NCBI GenBank assembly: GCA_963816745.1
Contig: CAWFLQ010000001.1
Location: 682,001 to 746,000, forward strand
DNA from: VAZQ01 sp963816745
Lineage (GTDB): Bacteria > Pseudomonadota > Alphaproteobacteria > Rhizobiales > Xanthobacteraceae
Reading direction: 5' to 3'
Length of the DNA: 64,000 bases
The position numbers were made by a program, and so were the translations under genes. Under the pieces are notes generated by a model, which was given only the letters and a program-made list of their open reading frames with translations, was not told the origin of the DNA and did not search any database. Shown here piece by piece: positions 50,403 through 60,129 of the stretch (positions within the stretch are counted from its first letter, which is position 1; every line of letters starts with the position of its first letter).

Positions 50403-51416
50403 ATGCGCTACATCGATGCGTTCAATCATTTCTTTCCCAAGCGCATCTACGAATTGATGCTGTCGTCGCCGGCGGGGCAAAGGGATCTCGGCAAGCGCAT
50501 GCGCGGCATTCCCGCGCTCTACGACATCGACGAGCGGCTGCGGGTGGTCGATGACTTTCCCGACTACAGCCAGGTCATCTGCCTCGGCATGCCGGCGATC
50601 GACCGGCTCACGGGGCCCGAGCATTCGCCGGAATGGGCGCGGCTCGGCAATGACGGGCTCGCCGAAATGTGCGCGAAATATCCGGATCATTTCGTCGGCT
50701 ACGCGGCCTCGTTGCCGATGAACGCGCCGGATGCGGCGGCGAGGGAGGCCGAGCGCGTGCTGGGGAACGGCGCCAACGCGATCCAGCTCCACACCAACGT
50801 GGACGGTGCGCCGATCGACCAGGACGCGTTCCTGCCGATCTACGAGATCATCGAGAGGTCGGGCAGGCCGATCCTGCTGCACCCGATCCGCACCCGCGAG
50901 ATGGCGGACTACCGCAACGAGGACAAGTCGAAATACGAGATCTGCAGCGTGATCGGCTGGCCGTTCGAGACCGGCGCCGCGCTCGCGCGGCTGGTGTTCT
51001 CCGGCATCATGGACCGTTTCCCCGACCTGAAGGTGATCTCGCACCATCTCGGCGGCATCATTCCGTATTTCGAGGGGCGCGTTGCGCACAGCTGGGACCA
51101 ACTGGGCGCGCGCACGTCGGACGAGGACTATTCGCTCATTCTGAAGAAGCTGAAAAAGCGGCCATTCGACTATTTCAAGAGCTTCTACGGCGACACCGCG
51201 CTCGCCGGCGCGCGCGCGCCGACGATCTGCGGGCTGTCGTTCTTCGGCGCCGATCACGTGCTGTTTGCGTCCGACTGTCCGTTCGACAAGGAGAAGGGCA
51301 GGGGCTACATCCGCTCGACCATCGCGGTGATGGAATCGCTCGACCTGCCGCAGGCGGACATGGAAAAGATCTGTCACCGCAACGCAGAAGCGATGTTCGC
51401 CCTGCGGTCGCGTTGA
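50403..51416 (+). CDS. Amidohydrolase-2 family (ACMSD-like) metal-dependent hydrolase/decarboxylase
   Basis: 337 residues with the TIM-barrel amidohydrolase-2 order: IDAFNHFFP at the start, VGYAASLPMNAPDAAA, NAIQLHTNVDG, ILLHPIR, KVISHHLGGIIPYFEG, and FASDCPFDKEKG with the late aspartate. The usual DxHxH start is DAFNH here, so the first histidine is missing and the metal site is altered. Members hydrolyse or decarboxylate aromatic acids. GGAGCAGAGC precedes the ATG; a TctC-type protein follows 73 bases downstream. Confidence 0.88.
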   Translation: MRYIDAFNHFFPKRIYELMLSSPAGQRDLGKRMRGIPALYDIDERLRVVDDFPDYSQVICLGMPAIDRLTGPEHSPEWARLGNDGLAEMCAKYPDHFVGYAASLPMNAPDAAAREAERVLGNGANAIQLHTNVDGAPIDQDAFLPIYEIIERSGRPILLHPIRTREMADYRNEDKSKYEICSVIGWPFETGAALARLVFSGIMDRFPDLKVISHHLGGIIPYFEGRVAHSWDQLGARTSDEDYSLILKKLKKRPFDYFKSFYGDTALAGARAPTICGLSFFGADHVLFASDCPFDKEKGRGYIRSTIAVMESLDLPQADMEKICHRNAEAMFALRSR

Positions 51417-51489
51417 CAGCCCGACGTTCAGGGCAGCCATTGAACGGCCACTGTCCTGCGGCTACGCTTGCGCACGACCGGGAGGACGG

Positions 51490-52560
51490 ATGCTCGCGCG
51501 CTTGGTAGCGGCGGTGTCGGTGACCGCGGCATTGGCGGTGGGCTTCGCATTCGCTGCGCCCTCCAGGCAGTACGATACCGTCGCCGAGTTCTACCGCGGC
51601 AGGCAGCTCAATCTGATCGTCGGCTACGGGCCGGGTGGCGGCTACGACATCTATGCGCGGCTGCTGGCGCGCCATTTCGGCAAGTTCATTCCCGGCCATC
51701 CGACCGTGGTGGTGCAGAACATGCCGGGCGCCGGCAGCCTGCGTGCCGTCAACTACCTCTACAACATCGCGCCGAAAGACGGCACTGCGATCGCAACGTT
51801 CTCGCGCAACATGCCGCTCATCGGGCTTTTGGGCGGCAATGCCAACGTCCAGTTCAACCCGCGCAAGCTCACCTGGCTCGGCTCCCCGTCGAGCTTCGTC
51901 AACGACGCCTACATCCTGATCGTGCGCAAGGACGCGCCGGTGAAGTCGATCGACGAGGCGCGCCGGCAGGACAGGCCGGCGCTCGTGCTCGGCGGCACCG
52001 CCGAAGGCGCCACCGGCAACGACGTGCCGGTGATCCTGCGCGACACCATTGGACTGCACGTCAAGCAGGTCGTCGGCTATCCCGACAGCGCCGCCATCTT
52101 CGTGGCGATCGAGCGCGGCGAGGTGCACGGCCGCACCGTCGACCTCTCCTCGGTGAAATCGGTAAAGCCCGAATGGCTCAAGCCGGACAGCGGCTATCGC
52201 GTGCTGGTGCAGTTCGCGCGGGTCACCCGCCATCCGGATTTCCCGGACGTGCCGACGGCGCGCGAGCTCGCCAAGAACGAGGCGGCCCGCGCGCTGATCG
52301 AGCTGGCCGAATTGCCCTACACGTTGTCTCGGCCCGTGGCCGCTCCGCCGGACGTGCCCAAGGATCGCGCCAAGGCGTTGCAGGCGGCGTTCCTCGCGGT
52401 GAACAATGACCCGCAATATCTGGAGGAGGCTGCGAAGCTCAAGCTCGACGTCAGCCCGATCGGGGCCGAGGGCGTGCTCGGCGCCCTCGACCGGATCGCC
52501 AACGCTCCGCCGGAGCTGTTGGAATATGTCCGCAAGCTCCTGGCGGACCCGAAGGGTTAG
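51490..52560 (+). CDS. Long-form TctC/Bug-like substrate-binding protein
   Basis: 356 residues. GGAGG before the ATG; signal MLARLVAAVSVTAALAVGFAFA. Mature start VAEFYRGRQLNLIVGYGPGGGYDIYARLLARHFGKFIPG marks the longer subgroup (FYxGK-x-x-x-x-x-V-G) seen also at 56671-57714. It may form a unit with the amidohydrolase upstream, binding that enzyme's substrate. The stop lies 13 bases from the converging cupin gene. Confidence 0.9.
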   Translation: MLARLVAAVSVTAALAVGFAFAAPSRQYDTVAEFYRGRQLNLIVGYGPGGGYDIYARLLARHFGKFIPGHPTVVVQNMPGAGSLRAVNYLYNIAPKDGTAIATFSRNMPLIGLLGGNANVQFNPRKLTWLGSPSSFVNDAYILIVRKDAPVKSIDEARRQDRPALVLGGTAEGATGNDVPVILRDTIGLHVKQVVGYPDSAAIFVAIERGEVHGRTVDLSSVKSVKPEWLKPDSGYRVLVQFARVTRHPDFPDVPTARELAKNEAARALIELAELPYTLSRPVAAPPDVPKDRAKALQAAFLAVNNDPQYLEEAAKLKLDVSPIGAEGVLGALDRIANAPPELLEYVRKLLADPKG

Positions 52561-52573
52561 CTGTTAACAATTT

Positions 52574-53051
52574 TCAACCGTGCGCGCCCAATACCTTTCC
52601 GGCCCGTTCGACTGGCTTCGCCGCCACCAGCACGAAGGCGATGATGCAGGGCTCCTTGCCGGGATTGGTCCAGTTGTGGATGGTGCCGCGCTGCACCAGC
52701 ACGTCGCCGGCGTGCAAGTGCACGCTCGCGCCGTCGATCTCCATGACGATCTCGCCCGACATCACGATGGCGTAGTCGATCGAACTCGGTGCGATGATTG
52801 CGCGGCGCGACGCCGGGGTGGTAGCAGCCGATGCGGAACACCGTGCCGTCGGGATCGACGGTTGCGACCGGCCGCGTGCCGCCGTCCTCCGCGCCTGAAT
52901 TGTCGGTGGGAAACGAGCCCGTAGACCAGATCACGCAGCTTTCGTGGTTCGGCCGCCGCGACATCACGTTCTTGCAGATTTCGTCGATCGAGATGACCGC
53001 GCGGCCGCTTTCGTCGTGACCTGTCACGACGCGCCTGATTTTGAGCGCCAT
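52574..53051 (-). CDS. Cupin-domain protein (frameshifted)
   Basis: About 158 residues. MALKIRRVVTGHDESGRAVISID opens the protein and the cupin core follows: PRNHRTESIDYAIVMSGE (first motif, split by the shift), VHLHAGDVLVQRGTIHNWTNPG (second motif with the metal-binding HNW). One extra T near 52785 breaks the frame. GGAGAG precedes the ATG at 53051. Similar proteins are annotated as cupin dioxygenase-like or gentisate-type accessory proteins, without proven activity. Confidence 0.85.
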
Positions 53052-53109
53052 TCTTAATCTCTCCAATCCAATGCTTGTTCTTGCCCACGCACACATTGTC
53101 ACGTTTGAC

Positions 53110-53152
53110 GCGTTTTCTGCGGCGAACCGGCATCCACTTCGCCGGAAAACGC
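53110..53152. repeat. GCGTTTTC...GAAAACGC rhizobial palindrome
   Basis: GCGTTTTC-TGCGGCGAACCGG and CCACTTCGCCGGAAAACGC form an imperfect hairpin. The pattern (GCGTTTTC, GCGAA-CCGG, CCACTTCGC, GAAAACGC) is a dispersed intergenic palindrome common in Rhizobiales. Confidence 0.6.
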
Positions 53153-53253
53153 TACGCCTGCCCACGCACGGCCTCACGTGACTTTCGTGATCTACACTAT
53201 CAAACTAAGTCCGACGAGTAGGCTCATCGAGGAAACGGAAAGCGAGAACAGCA

Positions 53254-54406
53254 ATGAAGAAAAGCAGCGATCGAATTCTCACCACCCATGTCGGCAGCCT
53301 GCCGCGGCCGCCCGATCTGCTCGCCACGGTCGCGGCCAAGGAGGAGGGCAAGCCGGTCGACGAGAAGGCCCACGCCGCCCGCGTGCGCGGCGCCGTCGCC
53401 GATATCGTCCGCAAGCAGATCGATCTCGGCATCGACGTCATCGACGACGGCGAATTCGGCAAGCCGAGCTTCGTCTCCTACGTCAACGAGCGCCTCGGCG
53501 GCTTCGAGATCGACACCGAGGTGCCGCGAGGAAGCCCGTGGGGAAGCTCGCGCGAAGCCAAGTCCTTTCCGGAATTCTACGCCGAGGGGCACGCTGCGGC
53601 GCGACAGAACCACATGGTCTGCACCGCGCCCGTCACCTATCGCGGCATGGCGCAATTGCGGGCCGACATCGACAATCTAAAGGCGGCGCTCAATGGCGTG
53701 ATGCCGGAAGAGGTGTTCATGCCGGCGATCTCGCCGACCAGCACGGCGGATTGGCAGCGCAACGGCTACTACAAGACCGAGGAGGAATACCTGTTCGCGA
53801 TCGCCGACGCGCTGCGCGAGGAATACGAGGCGATCGTGCAGGCGGGCTTTCTCCTCCAGGTCGACGATCCCCATCTCGTCACCTACTGGATCAAGGAGCC
53901 CGATCTCACCATCGCGCAGTGCCGCAAGTGGGCGGAGGTGCGGGTCGAGGCGCTCAATCATGCGCTGCGCAACATTCCGCCGGAGAAAATCCGCCATCAC
54001 ACCTGCTACGGCATCAATATGGGCCCGCGCATCCACGACATGGAGCTCAAGGACATCGTGGACATCATCCTGAAGATCCGCGCCGGCGCCTATTCGTTCG
54101 AGGCCGCGAATCCGCGCCACGAGCACGAATGGAAGGTGTGGGAGACGGCGAAGCTGCCGGAGGGCAAGGCGCTGATTCCCGGCGTCATCAGCCACTCCAC
54201 CGTGCTGGTCGAGCATCCCGAATTGGTAGCCGAGCGGATCGGGCGTTACGCCAAGGTGGTGGGGCGCGAGAACGTCATCGCGGGCGCCGATTGCGGCTTC
54301 GCCACCTTCGCCGGCTCGAAGGAGGTGCACCCCAGCATCGTCTGGGCGAAGCTCGAAGTCGCTCGCGGAGGGCGCGCGGATCGCGAGCAAGCAGCTGTGG
54401 TCGTGA
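53254..54406 (+). CDS. MetE-like (cobalamin-independent methionine synthase family) methyltransferase, frameshifted at the end
   Basis: About 384 residues, equal to the C-terminal catalytic half of MetE. DRILTTHVGSLPRPPDLL at the start; zinc ligands are H and C of IRHHTCYGINM and C of AGADCGFATFAG. MetE-type short proteins act on varied thiols and often not on homocysteine. An extra G near 54357 changes the tail; the likely true ending is SLAEGARIASKQLWS, stop at 54404-54406. A hairpin follows at 54414. Confidence 0.88.
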
Positions 54407-54413
54407 GTGTGGA

Positions 54414-54448
54414 AGGGTCTTAAGGGGCGTGGACGCCCTTAAGACCCT
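54414..54448. terminator. Hairpin between converging genes, probable bidirectional terminator
   Basis: AGGGTCTTAAGGGGCGT and ACGCCCTTAAGACCCT pair along 16 bases with one bulged G and a two-base loop. It lies just after the MetE-like stop and just before the OmpA-family stop on the other strand. There is no clear T-run. Confidence 0.6.
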
Positions 54449-54458
54449 GCAAGGTCGA

Positions 54459-56429
54459 TCACTGCTGGCTGGCGAGGCCGCCTTTGAGCAACGGCGTGAC
54501 GCGCCGCGTCGTCACGCGGCGGTTCTCGCGGCTCGGTCCCTCGGTCGGAACCTTGAGGTGCTGCTCGCCGTAGCCCTGCGTCACCAGGTTCTCCGGCGGG
54601 ATCTGGTAGACCTCGGTGAGAATGACGGCCACCAACTCGGCGCGCCGGTCCGACAGCGAGAGGTTGTCGACGTCGTTGCCGACCGCGTCGGTGTGGCCTT
54701 CGATCATGAACACCTCGTCGGGGTTGCGCTGCAGGACGCGCTGGATCGCCTCCGCCACCGCCTGCAGCTTCGGCTGCTGGTCCGGCGTCACCTCCCACGA
54801 ACCGGACTCGAAGGTCACGGAGTCGATGTCGATGCGCCGCATGCGATCGCGCAGCGCCACGTTGTACCTCACTTCATCGAGCGAGTAGGGACGCTCGATT
54901 GCCACCAGCGGCGGCGCTTCGAGCGTCTCGTAGAGCATCGGCGCCGGGGCCGCACTGGTGGCGACGATGTAACGCTCGCGCGGGATGGTGATGACCGGCG
55001 CGCTGAGGCCGAGAATGACGCCGGCCGCAAGTCCCACGCCTACCCCGACCGCTATGCCCGGTCCCACCCGGTTCTCGACCAGGATGACGTCGCGCCCATC
55101 GGGCCCGCGGCGCATCCTGCGCAGCAGCCGGCCGTTGGCGTCGGTCACGGTGACGATCTGATATCCGCCCGGACGGCTGATATAGGCATATTGCTCGACG
55201 CCGCGGCGCTCGATCCGAGGCTCCCCGCCCCAGCGGCGGAAACGCTCGGTCTCGTCGTGGCGAACGAAGGCCCGGCCGTTCTCGCGGATGATGAGACGGT
55301 TGCCCGGCTCCTGGATCACGATCCGGCCGCCAGCCTCGCGGCGCTCCTGCCGCTGGCCGCGAAGCTGCTCGACATTGACGCTCGTCCCGGGCTGCACGCC
55401 TCCGGGCCGTACGCCCGGCGGCGGCTGAAAAGCTTGGCCGCCGGCCGGTCCCGGCGTCGGGCCGCCGAACTGTCGCGGTTGCACGCCTTGTTGCGGCGTG
55501 CCCTGACCCGGCACCGGAGCGACGCCCGGCGTTGGTCCGCCCGGCAGCACAGTCTGGCCCGGCACCGGTTGCACGCCCTTTGGTCCACCGAACTGTCGCG
55601 GCTGCACGCCTGGCGGCGTCGTACCCTGACCTTGCTGCGGTGTGCCCTGGCCTGCGGGCGGCGCTCCGCCCGGCTGCACGGTTTGACCCGGCAGAGGCTG
55701 AACGCCTTTCGGCCCGCCGAACTGTCGCGGCTGCACGCCCGGCGGCGGCGTACCCTGACCTTGCTGTGGCCCGCCCGCCGGCGGCTGTCCGCCCGGCGGC
55801 AGGGTCTGACCTTGCACCGGCTGATTGCCTTTCGGTCCGCCGAACTGTCGCGGCTGCACACCTGGCGGCGGCGTACCCTGACCTTGCTGCGGCCCACCGG
55901 CCGGCGGCTGGCCACCCGGCGGCAGGGTCTGACCTTGCACCGGCTGATTGCCCTTCGGCCCGCCGAACTGTCGCGGCTGCACGCCAGGCGGCGGCGCGCC
56001 TTGTCCCTGTTGCGGCCCACCGGCCGGCGGTTGTCCGCTCGGCGGCACGGCGAGTTGTCGCGGTTGCGTGCTGGGCGGCGGCGTACCCTGACCTTGCTGC
56101 GGTCCCTTCGGCGGCGCACCGGCGCCGGCCGGCGGCTGTCCGCCACCCGGCGGTGGTGGGGGCGGCGCTGTCTGGGCGCCCTTCGGCGGCGGGCCTTTCG
56201 GCTGCACGCCCTTCGGCGGCGGGCCTTTCGGCTGCGGCTCGCCCGTCGGGCCACCGGCCTGGGCGAGAATGATCGCGCGCTCCGTCGGGGCTGAGGTCGT
56301 CAGCGTGCTCGGTGCGCTGCCCGTTTCAACTGCCAAACCTGCTTGCGGGATGATCGACAGCATCGTGCCGGCAAGCAAAGCGTAGCGAAATTTCTGGTTG
56401 ATCTTGGTCCCTGCGAACGGCCTGGACAC
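54459..56429 (-). CDS. OmpA-family outer-membrane/peptidoglycan-linked protein with long Pro/Gln repeat region
   Basis: 656 residues. GTG start at 56429 behind GGAGGGGAAT; signal segment near FRYALLAGTMLSIIPQAGLA. Residues ~70-330 are low-complexity with five ~41-residue units around GVQPRQFGGPKG. A middle domain holds GGRIVIQEPGNRLIIRENG and a glycine-rich helix (GIAVGVGVGLAAGVILGLSAP). The C-terminal OmpA domain has FMIEGHTDAVGNDVDNLSLSDRRAELV, which binds peptidoglycan. Similar proteins anchor the outer membrane to the wall in Bradyrhizobium-like bacteria. Confidence 0.9.
   Translation of the reverse strand: MSRPFAGTKINQKFRYALLAGTMLSIIPQAGLAVETGSAPSTLTTSAPTERAIILAQAGGPTGEPQPKGPPPKGVQPKGPPPKGAQTAPPPPPPGGGQPPAGAGAPPKGPQQGQGTPPPSTQPRQLAVPPSGQPPAGGPQQGQGAPPPGVQPRQFGGPKGNQPVQGQTLPPGGQPPAGGPQQGQGTPPPGVQPRQFGGPKGNQPVQGQTLPPGGQPPAGGPQQGQGTPPPGVQPRQFGGPKGVQPLPGQTVQPGGAPPAGQGTPQQGQGTTPPGVQPRQFGGPKGVQPVPGQTVLPGGPTPGVAPVPGQGTPQQGVQPRQFGGPTPGPAGGQAFQPPPGVRPGGVQPGTSVNVEQLRGQRQERREAGGRIVIQEPGNRLIIRENGRAFVRHDETERFRRWGGEPRIERRGVEQYAYISRPGGYQIVTVTDANGRLLRRMRRGPDGRDVILVENRVGPGIAVGVGVGLAAGVILGLSAPVITIPRERYIVATSAAPAPMLYETLEAPPLVAIERPYSLDEVRYNVALRDRMRRIDIDSVTFESGSWEVTPDQQPKLQAVAEAIQRVLQRNPDEVFMIEGHTDAVGNDVDNLSLSDRRAELVAVILTEVYQIPPENLVTQGYGEQHLKVPTEGPSRENRRVTTRRVTPLLKGGLASQQ
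55440..56110. repeat. ~123-bp coding tandem repeats in the OmpA-family gene
   Basis: The phrase CCGAACTGTCGCGG recurs near 55464, 55587, 55716, 55838 and 55962, giving a period of 122-129 bases and five copies of the peptide unit around GVQPRQFGGP. Two central copies are nearly identical, so copy-number change by slippage is likely. Confidence 0.85.
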
Positions 56430-56670
56430 ATTCCCCTCCGAACGTTGTTGTGGCGTGAGATGATGACTGCGATACCCGTGCATTGGGGCCGGAGTTTGTT
56501 GCGGAACTCGCACGCGCGATTAACAAACGTTCAGAACTGCTGAACGTTTGGCCCCTTGAACAGTGCTGGAATTCGAGCGCGAACCGCTGCGGTGCTTGCC
56601 CCTTGGGAACACAGACGCGATCTTGCTAAACGCGCTCGCGGCAACCGAGTTCCCGTCGCCACCGCAAAGT

Positions 56671-57714
56671 TCACTTGCTTTCCAAGAGCGCCTTGGCGCG
56701 GGCGACGATGCCCGTCGGCGTTTCGATGATGACGGCGGCGATCTTCTGCGCCTCCTCGCCGCCTTCCGGCGTGATGTCCATCAGCGACGCCTGCGCCTCG
56801 GCCAGGAAATCGGAATCCCTCATCGTGGCATCGAACGCCCGGCGCAAGGCGGTGACGCGCTCGCGCGGCGTGTCCGGCGTGGTTACGATCGGGCGCGAGA
56901 TTGCGGTATCGGCCGAGATGAAAGCGAGGACCTTGCGATCGTCTTCGGTCCGGCCGAGCTCCAGCATCAGCGGCACGTCGGCAAGCTCCGGATGCCGCCT
57001 GAGCCCGATCTGCACCAGGATATGAATCTGCTTGTCGCGCAGCCATTGCGGACGCGTCGACTTCCACGACTCCCAGGAATTGGAGCCGCGGCCGCCGACT
57101 TCGCCGCGCTCCATGGCGAGGTTGATGTCGTTGCCGCCGGGATAGCCGGTGACGATCTTGAACTTGGTGCCGGCGAGCGCGTTCATCGATGCCGGGTAAT
57201 AATAGGAGCCGCTGCCGACGCCGGTCGAGCCGACGATCAGCTCGCGCTCCTGCGCGTCCTTGATCGAACGGACATTGGACGTGTGCCAGGCGACGACGGT
57301 GTTCGGCGTGTTGGTGGTGAGGCCCAGCCAATTGAAGCGGCGCACGTCGAAGCGGATGCTTTGCGCACCCGTCGCTTGCACCACGGGAAGGTTCTGCGTG
57401 ATCATCAGCAGCACGCTGCCGTCCTTGGGCGCGATGTTGGCCAGCCAGTTGGCCGCCACGATGCCGCCGCCACCGGGCATGTTGCTGGCGACGATCGTCG
57501 GGTTGCCGGGAATGTGCTTGCCCATGTGGCGGGCGACCATGCGGGCGCGGCGGTCGTAGTCGCCGCCCGGCGAGGTCGGGATCACGATGCTGATCGACTT
57601 GCCGTGGTAGAAATCCGCGACCGGGTCCGCGACGGCAGGCGCGCAAAGCAATGCCGGCGACGCGCCGAGCGCCGTGGTGAACGAGAGCAATGTCGTGAAC
57701 GACGCTCGCCGCAT
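56671..57714 (-). CDS. Long-form TctC/Bug-like substrate-binding protein
   Basis: 347 residues. Signal peptide MRRASFTTLLSFTTALGASPALLCAPAVA; mature start DFYHGKSISIVIPTSPGGDYDRRARMVARHMGKHIPGNP matches the long subgroup. ASNMPGGGGIVAANWLANIAPKDGSV and GYPGGNDINLAMERGEV follow. Closest relative in the window is the gene at 51490. The ribosome site is weak. No transporter membrane gene adjacent. Confidence 0.9.
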   Translation of the reverse strand: MRRASFTTLLSFTTALGASPALLCAPAVADPVADFYHGKSISIVIPTSPGGDYDRRARMVARHMGKHIPGNPTIVASNMPGGGGIVAANWLANIAPKDGSVLLMITQNLPVVQATGAQSIRFDVRRFNWLGLTTNTPNTVVAWHTSNVRSIKDAQERELIVGSTGVGSGSYYYPASMNALAGTKFKIVTGYPGGNDINLAMERGEVGGRGSNSWESWKSTRPQWLRDKQIHILVQIGLRRHPELADVPLMLELGRTEDDRKVLAFISADTAISRPIVTTPDTPRERVTALRRAFDATMRDSDFLAEAQASLMDITPEGGEEAQKIAAVIIETPTGIVARAKALLESK

Positions 57715-57778
57715 CGTGCGATTATGCCGGAGCGGGTGGCCGAAATCTTCTGCCGCGTTGCCGCGCTGATGGCCTGCA

Positions 57779-59021
57779 CTATCTCCCGACACGCAGGCGC
57801 GCCAGCAGCTCAGCCGTCGGCCAGCCGTCGGCGGGCTGGCCGAACTTGCCCTGCATGTCCCGGATGGCGACGCGGCTCTTGAGCCCGAGCACGCCGTCGA
57901 TGCGGCCGACATCGTAGCCGCGCTTTTGCAGATGCTCCTGCACCTCACGCGTTTCCTCGAAGGTGATCTTCGGGACGTTCGCGCCCTTGTTCATGGCCGG
58001 CGCGCCGTCGAGACGCGTCGAGTAGTAGGCGGCCGTCAGGGAATAGTTGAGCGAGTTGTTCCACTTCAGATAGGCCTGAAAATTGTCGTAGGCGAGGAAG
58101 GCCGGCCCGAACCGGCCGACGGGAAGCACCACGGATGCCGGCACGTTGTCGTTCGGCAAAGGCCTGCCGTCTGCGCGGGTGACGCCCCAGGCTGCCCACT
58201 TCGAGCGCGGATACTGAACGGAAAGATCGGCCTCCTTCCAGGGAAGGTTTGCGGGCACGCGCACCTCCTGCAGCCACGGCTCGCCGCGCTTCCAGCCGAG
58301 ATGGACGAGATACTTTCCGGACGAGCCGATGACGTCGGGAACGCTCTTGATCAGGTTGCGCTTGCCGTCGCCGTCGTAGTCGATGGCGTGCGCCATGTAT
58401 TCCGACGGCATCATCTGGGTCTGGCCGAGCTCGCCGGCCCAGGAGCCGATCATCTCCTCCGCGCGAAGGTCGCCGCGCTCGATCAGCCGCAGCGCGTCGA
58501 ACAGGTGCCCGCGGAACATCTCCGAGCGGCGGCAGTCGTAGGCGAGGGTGGCGAGCGACTTGATTGCGTGATCCTTGCCTTGGCCCGAGCCGAAATCGCT
58601 CTCCAGTGCCCAGAACGCAGTGATCACCGAGGCGGGAACGCCGAAATCCTTCTCCTCCCGCGCAAACAGGGCCTGATGCTTCTTCATCTGCGGGGCGACC
58701 GCTCGTGATGCGCCCCACCAGCATCTTGTCGGACATCTCGACGAAGTTCTGGGCGAAGAATTTCTGACCGCGATCGATATTGATGATGCGCTGATCGAGC
58801 ACGAGGTAGGGCGAGGCCGCCGCGATGGCGGCTTGCGAGATGCCCTGGGCCGCCGCCTCTTTCTTGAAAGCGGCGAGCCAGGGCTCGAAGGCGCCGGTAT
58901 TGCGGCAATTTGCCTGGGCCCATGCGGTCGCCGGCAAGCCCGCCAGCAGCGCCCCCAGCACAGCCCCGAGAACGCTCGAAATCCGCGTCGCCTGCATCGT
59001 CATGGTCAGCATTTGTCCCAT
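57779..59021 (-). CDS. Lytic murein transglycosylase (MltB-type) with peptidoglycan-binding tail, frameshifted
   Basis: About 414 residues. Signal peptide ISSVLGAVLGALLAGLPATAWA; catalytic glutamate in VITAFWALESDFGSGQGKD; GELGQTQMMPSEYMAHAIDYDGDGKRN; and a C-terminal peptidoglycan-binding repeat REVQEHLQKRGYDVGRIDGVLGLKSRVAIRD. It cuts glycan strands in the periplasm. An extra C near 58690 separates the first ~110 codons from the rest (TSGRP then QMKKHQALFAREE). Several ATGs (59021 to 58997) could start it. Confidence 0.88.
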
Positions 59022-59313
59022 CCGTAGCAGATCATCGTCCGGAAAAGCGCGTTTGCACGCCGGTCTACCCGTGTTTCCAGCCGCGCCGGCCGCTGCTTGC
59101 TCGCCCAACGGCAACTCGCCTATCCTGCCCGAGGGGCCGCCGCAATCAGCGAATCGCGACCCTGCCGATAACCCCCGCAATGCGTGGGGTAGCCCACGGT
59201 CGGCCGGAGAGACGACGAATTTTCGACAACATCATGACGCCGCGATCAGGACCCAAATGGCGACAGCAGCTACGATGACCACGCTCAGGGCGACAAGATC
59301 TGGAGACAGGACG

Positions 59314-59825
59314 ATGCGAACTCTTTTCGTGCTCGCGCTCGGCATCGGCTCGGCGCTGGCGATGGGCGGCCTCGCTGTCGCGCAGCAGCCGGCGCCGCCG
59401 ACTGCGCCTGTTCGCTCCCGCCGACTATGGCCCGCCGATCACCAATGAGCAGGCGAAAGGCGGTCGCCGCCGCCGCCTTTGCCGAGGCGAAGAAGAACAA
59501 CTGGCGCATGGCGTTCGCGATCGTGGGGCCTGGCGGCGAGCTCGTCTATTTCGAGAAGATGGACGGCACCCAGCTCGCATCGGCCGAGATCGCCCAGGGC
59601 AAGGCGCGCACGTCCGTGTTGTTCCGGCGCCCGAGCAAGGCATTCGCGGATCAATATGCCGCAGGCAACACCGCGTTCACGACCTTCCCGGAAAAGCCGG
59701 TGGCCTCCGAAGGCGGCGTGCCGATCGTCGTGAACGGCAAGATCATCGGTGCGATCGGGGCGAGCGGCGGCACCGGCCAGCAGGACGGCGTCGCGGCCGC
59801 CGCCGGCGCGAGCGCCGCGAAGTAG
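59314..59825 (+). CDS. GlcG/HbpS-type heme-degrading-like domain protein, frameshifted
   Basis: About 169 residues. Signal peptide MRTLFVLALGIGSALAMGGLAVAQ; then APADYGPPITNEQAKAVAAAAFAEAKKNNWRMAFAIVGPGGELVYFEKMDGT and GGVPIVVNGKIIGAIGASGGTGQQDGVAAAAG, the GlcG (DUF336) pattern. Extra bases near 59412 and 59458 split the first third. GGAGACAGG precedes the ATG. Family members bind heme or small ligands; the role here is unknown. Confidence 0.85.
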
Positions 59826-60129
59826 TCGGACGCTCCGAGACGGGGAATCACCACCTCCGCTCCGGGTCACATATCAACTGGCACGGGATACCAGCCGGGA
59901 CGTCGCCCGCGGTTGCGGCCGGCGTCAGCCGACCCCATCGCGTAAGGTTTAAGTGCATGGCAGAACTGATTTTTTTCCGCGTTCGCGGGGGCGCGGCTCA
60001 CGCCACATAAAATATCCGCGAGGCGCAACCCGGCGTTGGCCCGTCACGTATACTGAAGGAACTATCGACCCCCCATATTGGTTTCTCGTCACCGAACACC
60101 TCTCGATTGCTCCAACCCCGGGATTGGGC
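59826..60129. other. Intergenic region before egtB
   Basis: About 300 bases without a supported gene. It must hold the promoter of the ergothioneine genes; TATACT at about 60047 is a possible minus-10 box, but no convincing minus-35 was found. Confidence 0.4.

Noticed and set aside
53178..56294. Very long plus-strand open frame over the MetE-like and OmpA genes
   Set aside because: It is a shadow of the real genes: it lacks family motifs, is arginine/histidine-rich from antisense repeats, and the other frames give clear protein families.
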